Source of the DNA: Aved-18 sp964606665
Lineage (GTDB): Bacteria > Cyanobacteriota > Vampirovibrionia > Obscuribacterales > Obscuribacteraceae
Reading direction: 5' to 3'
NCBI GenBank assembly: GCA_964606665.1
Contig: CAZSHS010000001.1
Location: 186,001-250,000 of the forward strand
Length of the DNA: 64,000 nt
A program made the position numbers and the translations under genes. This document shows positions 9,328-17,688 of the stretch, piece after piece. Each line of letters begins with the position of its first letter. The stretch's first letter is position 1. The notes beneath the pieces were generated by a model. That model was given only the letters and a program-made list of their open reading frames with translations, made no database searches and had not been told where the DNA came from.

Positions 9328-10830
9328 ATGTCTACTGGCACAAATCCAAATTTACCACTCATTCCTACTGCGTCAGCCGCGCTGGAAAACAAGAATTTCG
9401 CTTTTCCACAATTAAAGAATATCCCCTCTGACCTCTCGCTGCCTATGCTCAAGGTGTTTTCGTATGGTGGTCCAGGTGACGTTCAGGGCGTGCCATCTAC
9501 ACTTGAAGTATTGGTTAAGCGATTGGGCACAGACGTGCACTGGTTTTCGGTCGAATCACAAGAGAAAGAAGCCACTACCAGTAGTGCTGCTTTACGCAAT
9601 CTCTCCTTTTCAATTTACGAGACCAAAAACGCATCTGCCGGTTTTACATTTCATGGTGCAAAGCTGAGCAAAGACATAATCGAAAAGCATAAGCGCGTTT
9701 GCACCAATTATCTTTGGCCGTTGTTTCACGCAATGCCAGAACATGCAAGGTTCAATCTTGAAGATTGGCGTGCATACAAACAAGTGTGTCAGGAATTAGC
9801 CGCTCAAAGTCAAAGCGTAACTGGAACAAGTTTTCCAAGTATATCCTGGATTCATGATTTTCAATTTGCCTTAAGTGCTCCTTCAATGAGCTTTGAGCAT
9901 GGCGTGGTGGTTTGTCAGTTCTGGCATATTCCCTGGCCCGATGCCAAACTAATTGCCGACTCAAGAGTTGGTGTGGAAATTGTTCAGTCACTTTTAGCCA
10001 ACACTCTGCTTGGCTTTCACACACTTGAGTACGCAGTCAATTTTATGGATACAGTGGCATTTCTATTTCCAGATGCCGAGCTTGACTGTGAGAAATTGCA
10101 AGTGCGCTACAAAGGTCACACCACTCGATTGAAAGTCTTGCCACTTGGACTAGACCTTGATCGTTGGCAAAAACTGGCGATGAAAGCAAGACCAAAAGCT
10201 GAGTCTCTTGCCGTTCAACACAGATTGTCCAATTTCATAATGCTTGGCGTAGACAGGCTTGATTACAGCAAAGGTGTGCTTGAAAAATTACTTGGTCTTG
10301 AATATTTTCTCGAAGACAACAAAGAGTATTTGCGTCGCTTTCACTATGTGCAAGTAACTCAAAGTCCGCAATCGGACGATATTTCATACAGAAGCTATAG
10401 CCAGGCAGTGAAAGACAAAATTGCTGAGATTAACAGCAAGTTTGAAGTGGATGGCTGGAAACCGATTTTGCATCTGGATGGACTGATGAGTCAAGAAGAC
10501 CTTGCTGCCTGGTATCAAGCCGCAAGTGTAATGGCAGTCAATTCAATCAAAGACGGGCTCAATTTAATTGCCAAAGAATTTGTATCGTGTAGACTCGATC
10601 AGCAAGGCGTACTCATATTGAGTAAAGAAGCCGGTTGTGCAAACGAACTGAAGTCGGGAGCGGTTATTGTCGACCCAAGCAACCCTAGAGAGTTTGCCAA
10701 GGCACTAAGTTTCAGTTTTTCTATGAGTGTCGAAGAGAAAAGACGTCGCATTGGGTCCATGAGGCATGCGCTGGGCTGGAATCAATTGCATGACTGGGCT
10801 CTTAACTTTTTGTCTGAAGCTATAGATTAG
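9328..10830 (+). CDS. otsA: GT20 glycosyltransferase, trehalose-6-phosphate synthase-like
   Basis: A 500-residue protein of the OtsA/GT20 family. It has the N-terminal FSYGGPGDVQGVPSTLEVL, then SWIHDFQFAL (the usual HDYHL loop), WHIPWP, LLGFHTLEYAVNFM, GVDRLDYSKGV for nucleotide-sugar contact, and DGLNLIAKEFVSCR. The family transfers glucose from UDP- or ADP-glucose to glucose-6-phosphate to give trehalose-6-phosphate. Related enzymes make glucosylglycerol-phosphate, and the sequence alone does not decide the acceptor. No OtsB phosphatase is fused or adjacent, so dephosphorylation must be encoded elsewhere. The gene appears monocistronic, with its own promoter upstream. Confidence 0.8.
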   Translation: MSTGTNPNLPLIPTASAALENKNFAFPQLKNIPSDLSLPMLKVFSYGGPGDVQGVPSTLEVLVKRLGTDVHWFSVESQEKEATTSSAALRNLSFSIYETKNASAGFTFHGAKLSKDIIEKHKRVCTNYLWPLFHAMPEHARFNLEDWRAYKQVCQELAAQSQSVTGTSFPSISWIHDFQFALSAPSMSFEHGVVVCQFWHIPWPDAKLIADSRVGVEIVQSLLANTLLGFHTLEYAVNFMDTVAFLFPDAELDCEKLQVRYKGHTTRLKVLPLGLDLDRWQKLAMKARPKAESLAVQHRLSNFIMLGVDRLDYSKGVLEKLLGLEYFLEDNKEYLRRFHYVQVTQSPQSDDISYRSYSQAVKDKIAEINSKFEVDGWKPILHLDGLMSQEDLAAWYQAASVMAVNSIKDGLNLIAKEFVSCRLDQQGVLILSKEAGCANELKSGAVIVDPSNPREFAKALSFSFSMSVEEKRRRIGSMRHALGWNQLHDWALNFLSEAID

Positions 10831-10873
10831 TCTTTTAGATTAGAATTCTTTAGGAAATTGTCTGCCGCAAATC

Positions 10874-10976
10874 TTGGCACATTCCAATTTTTGTATCTTA
10901 ATGTCATACTATTAGCCTTCGTTTGAGCCAAACGTGCATTTAAGCACAGGAATCCCTTGTTTGGCTGCGAGCGAAG
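10874..10976 (+). promoter_or_regulatory. Promoter and structured leader of the RRM gene
   Basis: A weak promoter candidate (TTGGCA at 10874, 17-base spacer, CTTAAT at 10897) precedes a nested inverted-repeat structure. CTTCG at 10917-10921 can pair with CGAAG at 10972-10976. GCCAAAC at 10927-10933 can pair with GTTTGGC at 10959-10965. GTGC at 10934-10937 can pair with GCAC at 10944-10947. This would form a folded 5' leader ending about 30 bases before the start codon. Cyanobacterial rbp genes are often cold- or post-transcriptionally regulated, so a thermosensor or autoregulatory role is a reasonable guess. Confidence 0.4.
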
Positions 10977-11006
10977 TTTTGCATGAGATTAGTTTAGGTG
11001 GTTTGA

Positions 11007-11264
11007 ATGAACAAGTTATATGTAGGGAATCTGCCCTTCAGTCTTACTGAAGAACAATTGGAAAGTATGTTTGCTGAGCATGGCAAAGTGGTTTCGGTAG
11101 CAATGCCTATCGACCGCGAAACTGGCCGCAAACGTGGATTTGCTTTTGTAGAAATGGAAAGCAAAGAAGACGCTGATAATGCCATTCAGCATTTCAACGG
11201 GCAAACAATCGATGGTCGCAAGATAGTTGTGAATGAATCAAGACCGAAAGTTCGTTCAAGATAA
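11007..11264 (+). CDS. Single-RRM RNA-binding protein (cyanobacterial Rbp type)
   Basis: This 85-residue protein is a single RNA-recognition motif. RNP2 (KLYVGNL) sits at residues 3-9 and RNP1 (KRGFAFVEM) at about 43-51, each with the aromatic residues that stack on RNA bases. A short basic tail follows. Small one-RRM proteins of this kind are abundant in cyanobacteria and scattered elsewhere; they bind mRNA, often in cold stress. AGGTGG lies upstream of the ATG. A strong hairpin terminator follows 22 bases after the stop. Confidence 0.9.
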   Translation: MNKLYVGNLPFSLTEEQLESMFAEHGKVVSVAMPIDRETGRKRGFAFVEMESKEDADNAIQHFNGQTIDGRKIVVNESRPKVRSR

Positions 11265-11286
11265 CCACAATAAAGTCGTAAAAATA

Positions 11287-11316
11287 AAGAGCCTCGAGTT
11301 TTTACTTGAGGCTCTT
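11287..11316. terminator. Bidirectional hairpin terminator
   Basis: A 12-base stem (11287-11298 with 11305-11316, one G-T pair) encloses a TTTTTA loop. It is followed by TTAC on the plus strand and by TTTATTTTTAC on the minus strand. It lies between the convergent RRM gene and nuoK, so it can stop transcription from both sides. Confidence 0.75.
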
Positions 11317-11378
11317 TTACTATTTGGTGTTGAACGCGCCAATTTCTACTGTCCGCGCGCTTTGCGTTCTTTTTTCTA

Positions 11379-11972
11379 TTACCACTTAAGCAAGTTGAAG
11401 CGTTGCATGTCGACTGTCGACATGTTGCGATAAAGCGAAAGCACAATAGCTAGACCCACTGCTGCTTCAGCCGCTGCTACGGTCAAAATGAAAATAGCAA
11501 AGAGTTGACCTTTAACGTCTGCTGGGTCAACGAAACGCGAGAAGGTAATTAGATTTATGTTGACGGCGTTGAGCATTAGTTCGATCGACATGAGCACACG
11601 AACTGCGTTGCGCGAGACGACCATGCCGTACATTCCGATAGCGAATAAAAGTGCAGCCAGGGTCAAATATTTGATGATTGGGTCTTGACCTACAGTCAAA
11701 ACAACAAATGAACCAAGTGCTCCCGCTGCAAAACAACATGAACTTGAGCAGTTGAGCATGTATCTGAAAGTGATACCAAGAATTGTGATGATGAAGAAGA
11801 AGATTACATCCATGTTGTTATCTTGGATTATCTTCTCGCCGCCGGCATTGGTTGAAATGCCGAAAATAAAGCAACAAGCCAGAAAAACTATGCCGCAGTA
11901 AGCGTAAGTCATAATCATGTTTGGCGGTGTGCCGGTTTCTTTTTCAAGTTCGGCTGGGCTATTGTGTTCCAC
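11379..11972 (-). CDS. nuoK: NADH-quinone oxidoreductase subunit K, N-terminally extended
   Basis: The last ~100 residues are a standard NuoK. They include the three-helix core with GMYGMVVSRNAVRVLMSIEL, carrying the conserved in-membrane Glu, and the AAAEAAVGLAIVLSLYR segment with the second Glu. NuoK is part of the membrane arm that couples quinone reduction to proton pumping. The frame is open for a further ~95 residues upstream, starting at an ATG just after nuoJ. That extension contains two or three extra hydrophobic segments and a Cys-rich CSSSCC patch. NuoK is normally about 100 residues. An internal TTG near residue 92 could be the real start, but translation from the ATG fits the tight operon spacing (3 bases). 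Confidence 0.85.
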   Translation of the reverse strand: MEHNSPAELEKETGTPPNMIMTYAYCGIVFLACCFIFGISTNAGGEKIIQDNNMDVIFFFIITILGITFRYMLNCSSSCCFAAGALGSFVVLTVGQDPIIKYLTLAALLFAIGMYGMVVSRNAVRVLMSIELMLNAVNINLITFSRFVDPADVKGQLFAIFILTVAAAEAAVGLAIVLSLYRNMSTVDMQRFNLLKW

Positions 11973-11975
11973 GAC

Positions 11976-12587
11976 TTACTCCTGGTTTTGAACTTCAGAC
12001 TGATCTAAATCTATAGATGGTTGTGCTTTGGCAAGCATGATTGCACCTATCAACGCTGCAAGCAGTAACACTGAGGCAAATTCAAAGGGCAATGAAAACG
12101 ATGTGGTCAAGGCTGTACCAATTGTCTCCAAATTGTCGGCTCCTTCAGCAGCTTTGTTTAGCGGCATCCAGCCTTCGGTGCGAAGTGAAAGATAAATGGT
12201 GAGAAAACTGAGCCAAGCAACGACGAAGGGAAAAGCCTTTTTGGTCTTGTCTATTAGTTGCATTATGGCGGGTTCGTTTTCAATGTCTTGCTCTTCTGAA
12301 GCAATCTCCGAATTGAGTTTGGTACTGGTTAACATCAAGGCAATTACAACTACAAGAGTAATGCCGACTGCGTAAATCATCAGTTGAGCTAGTGCTAAGA
12401 ACGGTGCTTTAAGAAGAAGGAAGATAGCTGAAATTCCGCCAAATACACCGATTAAAAGAAAACCGCTGCGAATGACGTTTTTGTCGAAAATCACACCGAC
12501 TGCAAAAGGAATGGCGATGATTGCAATGATGTAGAGCAACATCATCTCTGTTTGTGGGGCGCTGACTATATCTTGAACGTTGAACAT
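11976..12587 (-). CDS. nuoJ: NADH-quinone oxidoreductase subunit J
   Basis: A 203-residue membrane protein with five hydrophobic segments. The ND6-type core is LLLKAPFLALAQLMIYAVGI, including the conserved helix that bends in the proton path. The segment between helices 4 and 5 is longer and charged (ASEEQDIENEPAIM). It lies in the membrane arm of complex I. Its ATG shares one base with the nuoI stop (TAATG), so it is translationally coupled. The hydrophilic C-terminus ends in a short acidic tail. Confidence 0.88.
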   Translation of the reverse strand: MFNVQDIVSAPQTEMMLLYIIAIIAIPFAVGVIFDKNVIRSGFLLIGVFGGISAIFLLLKAPFLALAQLMIYAVGITLVVVIALMLTSTKLNSEIASEEQDIENEPAIMQLIDKTKKAFPFVVAWLSFLTIYLSLRTEGWMPLNKAAEGADNLETIGTALTTSFSLPFEFASVLLLAALIGAIMLAKAQPSIDLDQSEVQNQE

Positions 12588-13294
12588 TAGGATGTTTTTT
12601 CCTCGTCTGTCTTAGCGTCTTCTTTCTTAGCTTCTTCTTTTTTTGCTTCTTCGGGTTTAGCTTCTGGCTTAGCATCAGATTTTGCTTCAGTCTTAGCTTC
12701 AGCAGCCGCCGGTGCAGCTTTAGTTTCTGCCGCTGCTGCAGGCGCCGCTTTGGCACCCGCCGGTGCTGCTGCCGGAGCTGCTGCCGGAGCTGGTTTAGCC
12801 GGTTTTGGTTTGGGCTTGGGCATTTCTTTGCGATCGAAATAATAGCCAGACTCTTCTTGTGTAAGAGTTAGACGTTTGATGTCATAAATGAGCGACTCAC
12901 GCGAGTAGTCAGCCAATTCAAAGTCGTTTGTATTGATGATGCACTGAGTGGGGCAAACTTCAGTACACAACCCGCAGAACATACAAAGACCGTGGTCGAT
13001 TTTAAAATCGATCAGTTCGAGCTTATTGGTCTCGGGGCTTTTGTGTGCGTTGATGTCTATACATTTATCTGGGCAGACGCGCTCGCACTGACGGCACGAA
13101 ATACACAAATGCTCGCCTGTATCTGGATTGACTGTTAGTGCCAGTCTTCCACGAAAATGAGGTTTCATTTCAGTGACGATGTCTGGATAAACCAGAGTGA
13201 TTGGCTCTCTAAGCGAGTGCATCAACACGGTCTTTAGACCTTCGCCAATGCGCTTGAAGCTTTCGTATGCTCGATCTAATAAGTTACCCTGCAT
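12587..13294 (-). CDS. nuoI: NADH-quinone oxidoreductase subunit I with Ala/Pro/Lys tail
   Basis: Read from the ATG at 13294 (MQGNLLDRAYESF), which overlaps the end of nuoH by 11 bases. The frame extends 11 codons further upstream, but those lie inside nuoH. Two 4Fe-4S motifs are intact: CISCRQCERVCP and CMFCGLCTEVCP. These hold clusters N6a and N6b, which carry electrons to NuoB. After about residue 150 a low-complexity tail of some 80 residues appears (KPKPKPAKPAPAAAP, then GAKAAPAAAAETK and repeated EAK units). NuoI does not normally carry this. The same GAKAAPAAA wording occurs in the N-terminus of NuoC of this operon. Confidence 0.9.
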   Translation of the reverse strand: MQGNLLDRAYESFKRIGEGLKTVLMHSLREPITLVYPDIVTEMKPHFRGRLALTVNPDTGEHLCISCRQCERVCPDKCIDINAHKSPETNKLELIDFKIDHGLCMFCGLCTEVCPTQCIINTNDFELADYSRESLIYDIKRLTLTQEESGYYFDRKEMPKPKPKPAKPAPAAAPAAAPAGAKAAPAAAAETKAAPAAAEAKTEAKSDAKPEAKPEEAKKEEAKKEDAKTDEEKTS

Positions 13295-14678
13295 GACATA
13301 CCACCGCGACTCTTGCGAACACAACAACCATAAACGTGATTAGAGCTAAAGGAACCAGACGCTTCCAACCAAAGTCCATAAGCTGGTCTATACGAAATCT
13401 AGGTAAGGTTCCACGAACCAGAACGGCAAAAAATACAATTGAATAAACTTTGACTATGACCCAGAAAGCATTCCAGAATGTTTTTGGATCTAAAATCTGC
13501 AGCTTGTTAATTGGAATATCGAGCAGCGAATTCATCATCGCTGAGATTTGCTCCATGGGCAACATGGCAAGAATCCATTGAGGAATTGGGTTTCCACCAC
13601 CGCCAAAGAACATAACTGTAGCGATGCTAGAAACTATAAACAAGTTGGTGAATTCAGCAAGGAAGAAGATAGCGAACTTGATACCAGAATACTCGGTGTT
13701 ATAACCCGAAACTAGCTCTGACTCAGCTTCTGGCAAGTCGAAAGGAATTCTATTGATTTCAGCGCAAGCGCTTGTGAGATACAAACCGCACAAAATAATT
13801 GAGCTGATTGTAAGAGCAACAGAGGCCAGTGCCGACAAAAATCCGTGAGGATAATATTTAGCAAGAGTAGCACTCCACTCAGCAGTATTGCCCGAGATTA
13901 GAGCTGGAATTGCTTTATCCAATCCGGCTAATGCACCACCGCCTAAAATGTTCCAGTTGAGAATTCCGCCTGCTTGTTGGTCTGCGATTTTTATTACATC
14001 GAGTGAACCCGCCATCAAGCATATGGTAATTAGCGCAAGTACTAATGGAATTTCGTAACTGACAGCCTGAGCTGCTGCACGCAAGCCACCAACTAAAGAA
14101 TATTTGTTATTGCTGGACCAGCCCGCCATTACTAGTGCCACCACAGGAAGTGATGCTGCAGCTAGAATGTAGAACACTCCGGTAGGAAGATTTACTATTT
14201 GGAACAGTTCATGATTGCCTGTGATTGCAGCAAGCAGAGGAAGTGCGCCAAAGATAGAAGGAGCAAAAAAGATGATTGGAGCTAGAGTAAAAAGCAATGC
14301 ATCAGCACCAGTTGGTGTGATGTCTTCCTTAAATAGCAATTTGACCGCATCAGCAGCAGTTTGAGCCAAACCATCAAAACCAGTTCGGTTTGGACCCATG
14401 CGCACTGTAAACAAAGCAAGTGCGCGGCGCTCGAATAGCACCATGAACATTGCGTTGATAGGAATAAAAACAAGAATAGACAAAATGGGTGTAAGCATTC
14501 TGCACAAGTCGGAAATAAACATCAAAAGACTTTGAGACGAGCTATCTTTGCCAAGTTCGGTCAGGATATTTGGAAGCAAAATTCCGACTGCCCAGCAAGC
14601 GCCCCAGACAGGAATGAAGATCAAGCACAGCCAAACGCCGGTCAATCTTGTCAGTTTGAATATTTCCGCTGCATTCAT
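13284..14678 (-). CDS. nuoH: NADH-quinone oxidoreductase subunit H
   Basis: A 464-residue, multi-helix membrane subunit that forms the quinone-entry site together with NuoB and NuoD. Conserved stretches include ERRALALFTVRMGPNRTGFD, EIPLVLALI, NRIPFDLPEAESELVSGYNTEYSG and the C-terminal RGTLPRFRIDQLMDFGWKRL. The family is usually about 330-350 residues. Extra length appears as a loop around LAGLDKAIPALISGN and another around the GGGGNPIPQW to INKLQILDP region. Its start follows nuoD by about 20 bases and its end overlaps nuoI. Confidence 0.9.
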   Translation of the reverse strand: MNAAEIFKLTRLTGVWLCLIFIPVWGACWAVGILLPNILTELGKDSSSQSLLMFISDLCRMLTPILSILVFIPINAMFMVLFERRALALFTVRMGPNRTGFDGLAQTAADAVKLLFKEDITPTGADALLFTLAPIIFFAPSIFGALPLLAAITGNHELFQIVNLPTGVFYILAAASLPVVALVMAGWSSNNKYSLVGGLRAAAQAVSYEIPLVLALITICLMAGSLDVIKIADQQAGGILNWNILGGGALAGLDKAIPALISGNTAEWSATLAKYYPHGFLSALASVALTISSIILCGLYLTSACAEINRIPFDLPEAESELVSGYNTEYSGIKFAIFFLAEFTNLFIVSSIATVMFFGGGGNPIPQWILAMLPMEQISAMMNSLLDIPINKLQILDPKTFWNAFWVIVKVYSIVFFAVLVRGTLPRFRIDQLMDFGWKRLVPLALITFMVVVFARVAVVCHAG

Positions 14679-14698
14679 CGGTGTTCTGATTATCCTTT

Positions 14699-15847
14699 TT
14701 ATCTGTCTACATCAGGGAGAATAACGTCTATCGATCCGAAAATCGCCATGATGTCGGCGATAGGATGATTTTCAAGCAACTTGCCGCAAACAGACAAATT
14801 ACAGAAAGAAGGATTGCGCCAGCGGAAACGAACGGGTTTGTCTGAACCGTTCGATGTCACATAGCATCCCAAAATGCCGCGCGGTGATTCGACAGCCGAG
14901 AAGCCTTCGCCTGCTTTAACGCGCAGACCGGCAATTTGTTTTTTAGTTATGACTGGACCTTCTGGAATCATGTCCAGGCATTGTTGGATGATTTTGTTTG
15001 ATTCGCGCATTTCGCGAATTCGCAAAATATAACGATCCCATGTATCTCCGCCTTCAGGCTTATCGATCCATTGAACATCAAAATCGAGTTTAGGATAAAC
15101 AGAATAAGGCTTGGTCTTGCGCAAGTCTAAATTGCTTCCAGAGCCACGAAGAGATGGGCCAGTAACACCAAATTCTTTGGCTAAAGACAATGGCAAAATT
15201 CCTACACCTTTGGTACGGCGCAAGAAGATTGGGTTTTCGGTCACGATTGCTTCGTATTCGTCTACGCGGTCGTTGAATTCTTCGGTGAATTTTCTCAAGC
15301 GCTGGAACCAGGTTGCTTTAGGATCGCGCTGTACGCCACCAATGCGGATGTAGTTGAACATCATGCGCTGACCGGCAACTTCTTCAAATAAATCGAGCAG
15401 TTTTTCTCTTTCTCTAAAAGGATAGAAAGGAAATCCGAACATGGCACCAAGGTCAATCAGATAAGTTCCCAACCACAATAAGTGAGAGGAGATACGATTC
15501 ATTTCTGAAACCATTACCCGAAGCCATTCTGCCCGCTCAGGAATTGCTTGCTCTTCCAGTACTTCTGCTGTGCGACAAAGCGCCCATGAAGTAAACATGC
15601 CAGACAAATAGTCCACTCTGTCAATTAGTGCTTGGTATTGAAACCAGGTGCGGTTTTGACCTTGCCATTCTTGCGCTCTGTGCAAGTGACCAAGCACCGC
15701 TTCAGCGTGTCTTACCCACTCGCCGTCGAGTGTGAGTACCATACGCAAAACACCGTGAGTAGCGGGGTGTTGCGGACCCATGTTGATGACCATTTCGTCG
15801 GTCTTCAACTTTGGTAGTGCATTTTGTGTGGCTTCTTGGGTGGACAT
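14699..15847 (-). CDS. nuoD: NADH-quinone oxidoreductase subunit D
   Basis: A 382-residue protein of the 49-kDa/NuoD family, related to [NiFe]-hydrogenase large subunits but lacking the metal ligands. It has NMGPQHPATHGVLR (quinone-pocket His), GTYLIDLGAMFGFPF, IRIGGVQRD, GSGSNLDLRKTKPYSVYPKL, and the C-terminal ADIMAIFGSIDVILPDVDR. It forms the quinone-reducing site with NuoB. It lies in the order nuoA-B-C-D-H-I-J-K. Length and motifs are normal. Confidence 0.93.
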   Translation of the reverse strand: MSTQEATQNALPKLKTDEMVINMGPQHPATHGVLRMVLTLDGEWVRHAEAVLGHLHRAQEWQGQNRTWFQYQALIDRVDYLSGMFTSWALCRTAEVLEEQAIPERAEWLRVMVSEMNRISSHLLWLGTYLIDLGAMFGFPFYPFREREKLLDLFEEVAGQRMMFNYIRIGGVQRDPKATWFQRLRKFTEEFNDRVDEYEAIVTENPIFLRRTKGVGILPLSLAKEFGVTGPSLRGSGSNLDLRKTKPYSVYPKLDFDVQWIDKPEGGDTWDRYILRIREMRESNKIIQQCLDMIPEGPVITKKQIAGLRVKAGEGFSAVESPRGILGCYVTSNGSDKPVRFRWRNPSFCNLSVCGKLLENHPIADIMAIFGSIDVILPDVDR

Positions 15848-15867
15848 AAAATTTCCTGCTTAACTAC

Positions 15868-16563
15868 TTATCTCATTGAAATTGGGTTTTTGTCGTTGAG
15901 TGCATCAACCGGTTGTTTGTAATCTCTGCGCAACGGGTGACCATCCCAATCCCAAGGATTTAGAAGGCGACGCAAATAGGGATGTCCAGTAAAACGAATA
16001 CCTACCAAATCGTATGTTTCGCGCTCGTGCCAGTTTGCTGCTGGCCAGAAACTAGCGATGCTAGGAATTTGAGGCAAGCCATCAGGCGGTGTTTCAGACT
16101 TAGCAGTAAGAACTTTTAACACCAGTTCTTTGTCATTGTCATATGACCAGAGGTGATAGACAGTGTCATAACTATCAGGAGAATCGACGCCCGAAATGGT
16201 GATGAGCAAATTGAGTTTGGTTTCATCTGAGCTCTTCAAAATTTTGAGAATGCCAATCAAATCTTTGGCAGCAATTTCGAGAGCTTCGCATTTGTTTGAA
16301 TGATCAGCCAAACGTTTCGAATCAAAACCATGTTCTTTGAGAAACTTTCCAAAAAATGCAGGCTCAAGTGGAGCTGGTGGAGCTGCGGGTTCTGCTGGTT
16401 TTGCAGCAGCGGCAGGTGCGGCTTTGGCGCCTGCGGGGGCAGCGGCCTTAGCAGCGGCAGGAGCAGCTTTAGCACCTTCGGGTGCCGCCGCTTTAGGAGC
16501 TTCCTTAGCTTCCGCTTTGGCTTCGTCTTCTTTCTTTTCCGGATCGTTTCCAGTGTCTGTCAT
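15868..16563 (-). CDS. nuoC: NADH-quinone oxidoreductase subunit C with Ala-rich N-terminus
   Basis: A 231-residue protein. The C-terminal ~150 residues are the 30-kDa subunit domain: SIASFWPAANWHERETYDLVGIRF with the conserved E-R-E-x-Y-D-x-x-G, then GHPYLRRLLNPWDWDGHPLR. The first ~70 residues are a low-complexity segment of Ala, Pro, Lys and Glu (EGAKAAPAAAKAAAPAGAKA). It is absent from typical NuoC and similar to the tail of NuoI. NuoC packs against NuoD at the base of the peripheral arm and has no cofactor. It is not fused to NuoD here. Confidence 0.9.
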   Translation of the reverse strand: MTDTGNDPEKKEDEAKAEAKEAPKAAAPEGAKAAPAAAKAAAPAGAKAAPAAAAKPAEPAAPPAPLEPAFFGKFLKEHGFDSKRLADHSNKCEALEIAAKDLIGILKILKSSDETKLNLLITISGVDSPDSYDTVYHLWSYDNDKELVLKVLTAKSETPPDGLPQIPSIASFWPAANWHERETYDLVGIRFTGHPYLRRLLNPWDWDGHPLRRDYKQPVDALNDKNPISMR

Positions 16564-16574
16564 TGTTTTTCTCG

Positions 16575-17270
16575 TTAGCTTGCTTTATCTGTTTCTTTTG
16601 CTTCTTGCGATTCTTCTTTGGCAGCTTCTTTTGTTTCGCTCTTTGCTTGAGCAACTAAAAGTTCAACTGGCAATCCGGTATCGTAATCAACTTGGCGAAT
16701 AGATCTTTGTTTGTACTGGCGACCAGCGCGTTTTTCGTAAGTTTCAGTACGAATTTTTTCTTGCAGCTTGAGTAGAGCATCTAGCAGTGCTTCTGGACGA
16801 GGAGGGCAGCCAGGCAAATATACGTCGACTGGAATAATACGATCGACGCCCTGGACTACCGAGTATGAATCGTTGAACATGCCACCAGTAACGGTGCAGG
16901 CGCCCATAGCAATAACATATTTTGGCTCGGGCAGTTGTTCGTACAAAGTGATGAGCGCTGGTGCCATCTTTCTTGTGATAGTACCTGCGGTGATAATCAA
17001 ATCGGCTTGACGCGGGGTGGCACGAAATACTTCAGAACCGAAGCGCGAAATATCGTATTTCGACATGCCGACGTGCATCATTTCGATTGCGCAGCAAGAA
17101 GTGCCGAAAGTGAGCGGCCACACAGCTCTTGAGCGTGCCCAGTTGGCAATTGGCGAAATTACTTTCGACAAAGTAGAGGTAAGAGCGCTGACTGAGGTCA
17201 GTGTGACTGTATCCTTCAGCTCTTCTGCCACTGGAAAATTGATTGGGTCTTGCATTTCCTCTTGGGACAT
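16575..17270 (-). CDS. nuoB: NADH-quinone oxidoreductase subunit B
   Basis: Start taken at the ATG at 17270 (MSQEEM), which has AAGGAG about 12 bases upstream; the frame is open 18 codons further but that part overlaps nuoA. The subunit holds cluster N2, the last electron carrier before quinone. Its four cysteine ligands are visible in FGTSCCAIEMM, MGACTVTGG and LPGCPPRPEALLDALLKLQ. A 60-residue C-terminal tail, Lys/Glu-rich at the end (ETKEAAKEESQEAKETDKAS), extends beyond the core fold. It sits between nuoA and nuoC with short spacings. Confidence 0.93.
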   Translation of the reverse strand: MSQEEMQDPINFPVAEELKDTVTLTSVSALTSTLSKVISPIANWARSRAVWPLTFGTSCCAIEMMHVGMSKYDISRFGSEVFRATPRQADLIITAGTITRKMAPALITLYEQLPEPKYVIAMGACTVTGGMFNDSYSVVQGVDRIIPVDVYLPGCPPRPEALLDALLKLQEKIRTETYEKRAGRQYKQRSIRQVDYDTGLPVELLVAQAKSETKEAAKEESQEAKETDKAS

Positions 17271-17286
17271 TGTGCTGAATTCTCCT

Positions 17287-17688
17287 TTATGGATCCCATT
17301 CCAGCGCGCCTTTTTTCCAGGCATACGCTAGACCGAAAACAAGTACAAACATAAATACGCCAATTTCCGCAGGTCCAAGCCACCAGGCGCCTTTACCTAA
17401 AATTGAAGGTAGACGGTCAGTGGATAAAGCCCATGGAATGATGAAAATGATTTCGATGTCGAACAATATAAATAGTAAGGCGTACAAGTAGTATCTGATG
17501 TCGAATTGCAGAATGGCTTCTTGAATGGGTTTCATACCGCATTCGTAAGGCTGGTTCTTGATTGGGTTGGGAGTGTGATACCCCAGTGCCAGTTGAAGAA
17601 CCCACGCCAGCAAGATCATTCCAAGCGCCGGCAGTGCGAATCCTACTAAGACGAAGATGAAGATCTGAGAAAGTTGCAACTCGTACAT
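17287..17688 (-). CDS. nuoA: NADH-quinone oxidoreductase subunit A
   Basis: A 133-residue, three-helix membrane subunit. Conserved features are the loop YECGMKPIQEA, with the Cys next to the quinone-site entrance, and the second-helix motif RYYLYALLFILFDIEIIF with its acidic residues. It is the first gene of the leftward complex I operon. No E, F, G, L, M or N subunit follows, so the NADH-input module and the three large antiporter-like subunits must be elsewhere in the genome or replaced. AAAGG lies upstream of the ATG. Confidence 0.92.
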   Translation of the reverse strand: MYELQLSQIFIFVLVGFALPALGMILLAWVLQLALGYHTPNPIKNQPYECGMKPIQEAILQFDIRYYLYALLFILFDIEIIFIIPWALSTDRLPSILGKGAWWLGPAEIGVFMFVLVFGLAYAWKKGALEWDP

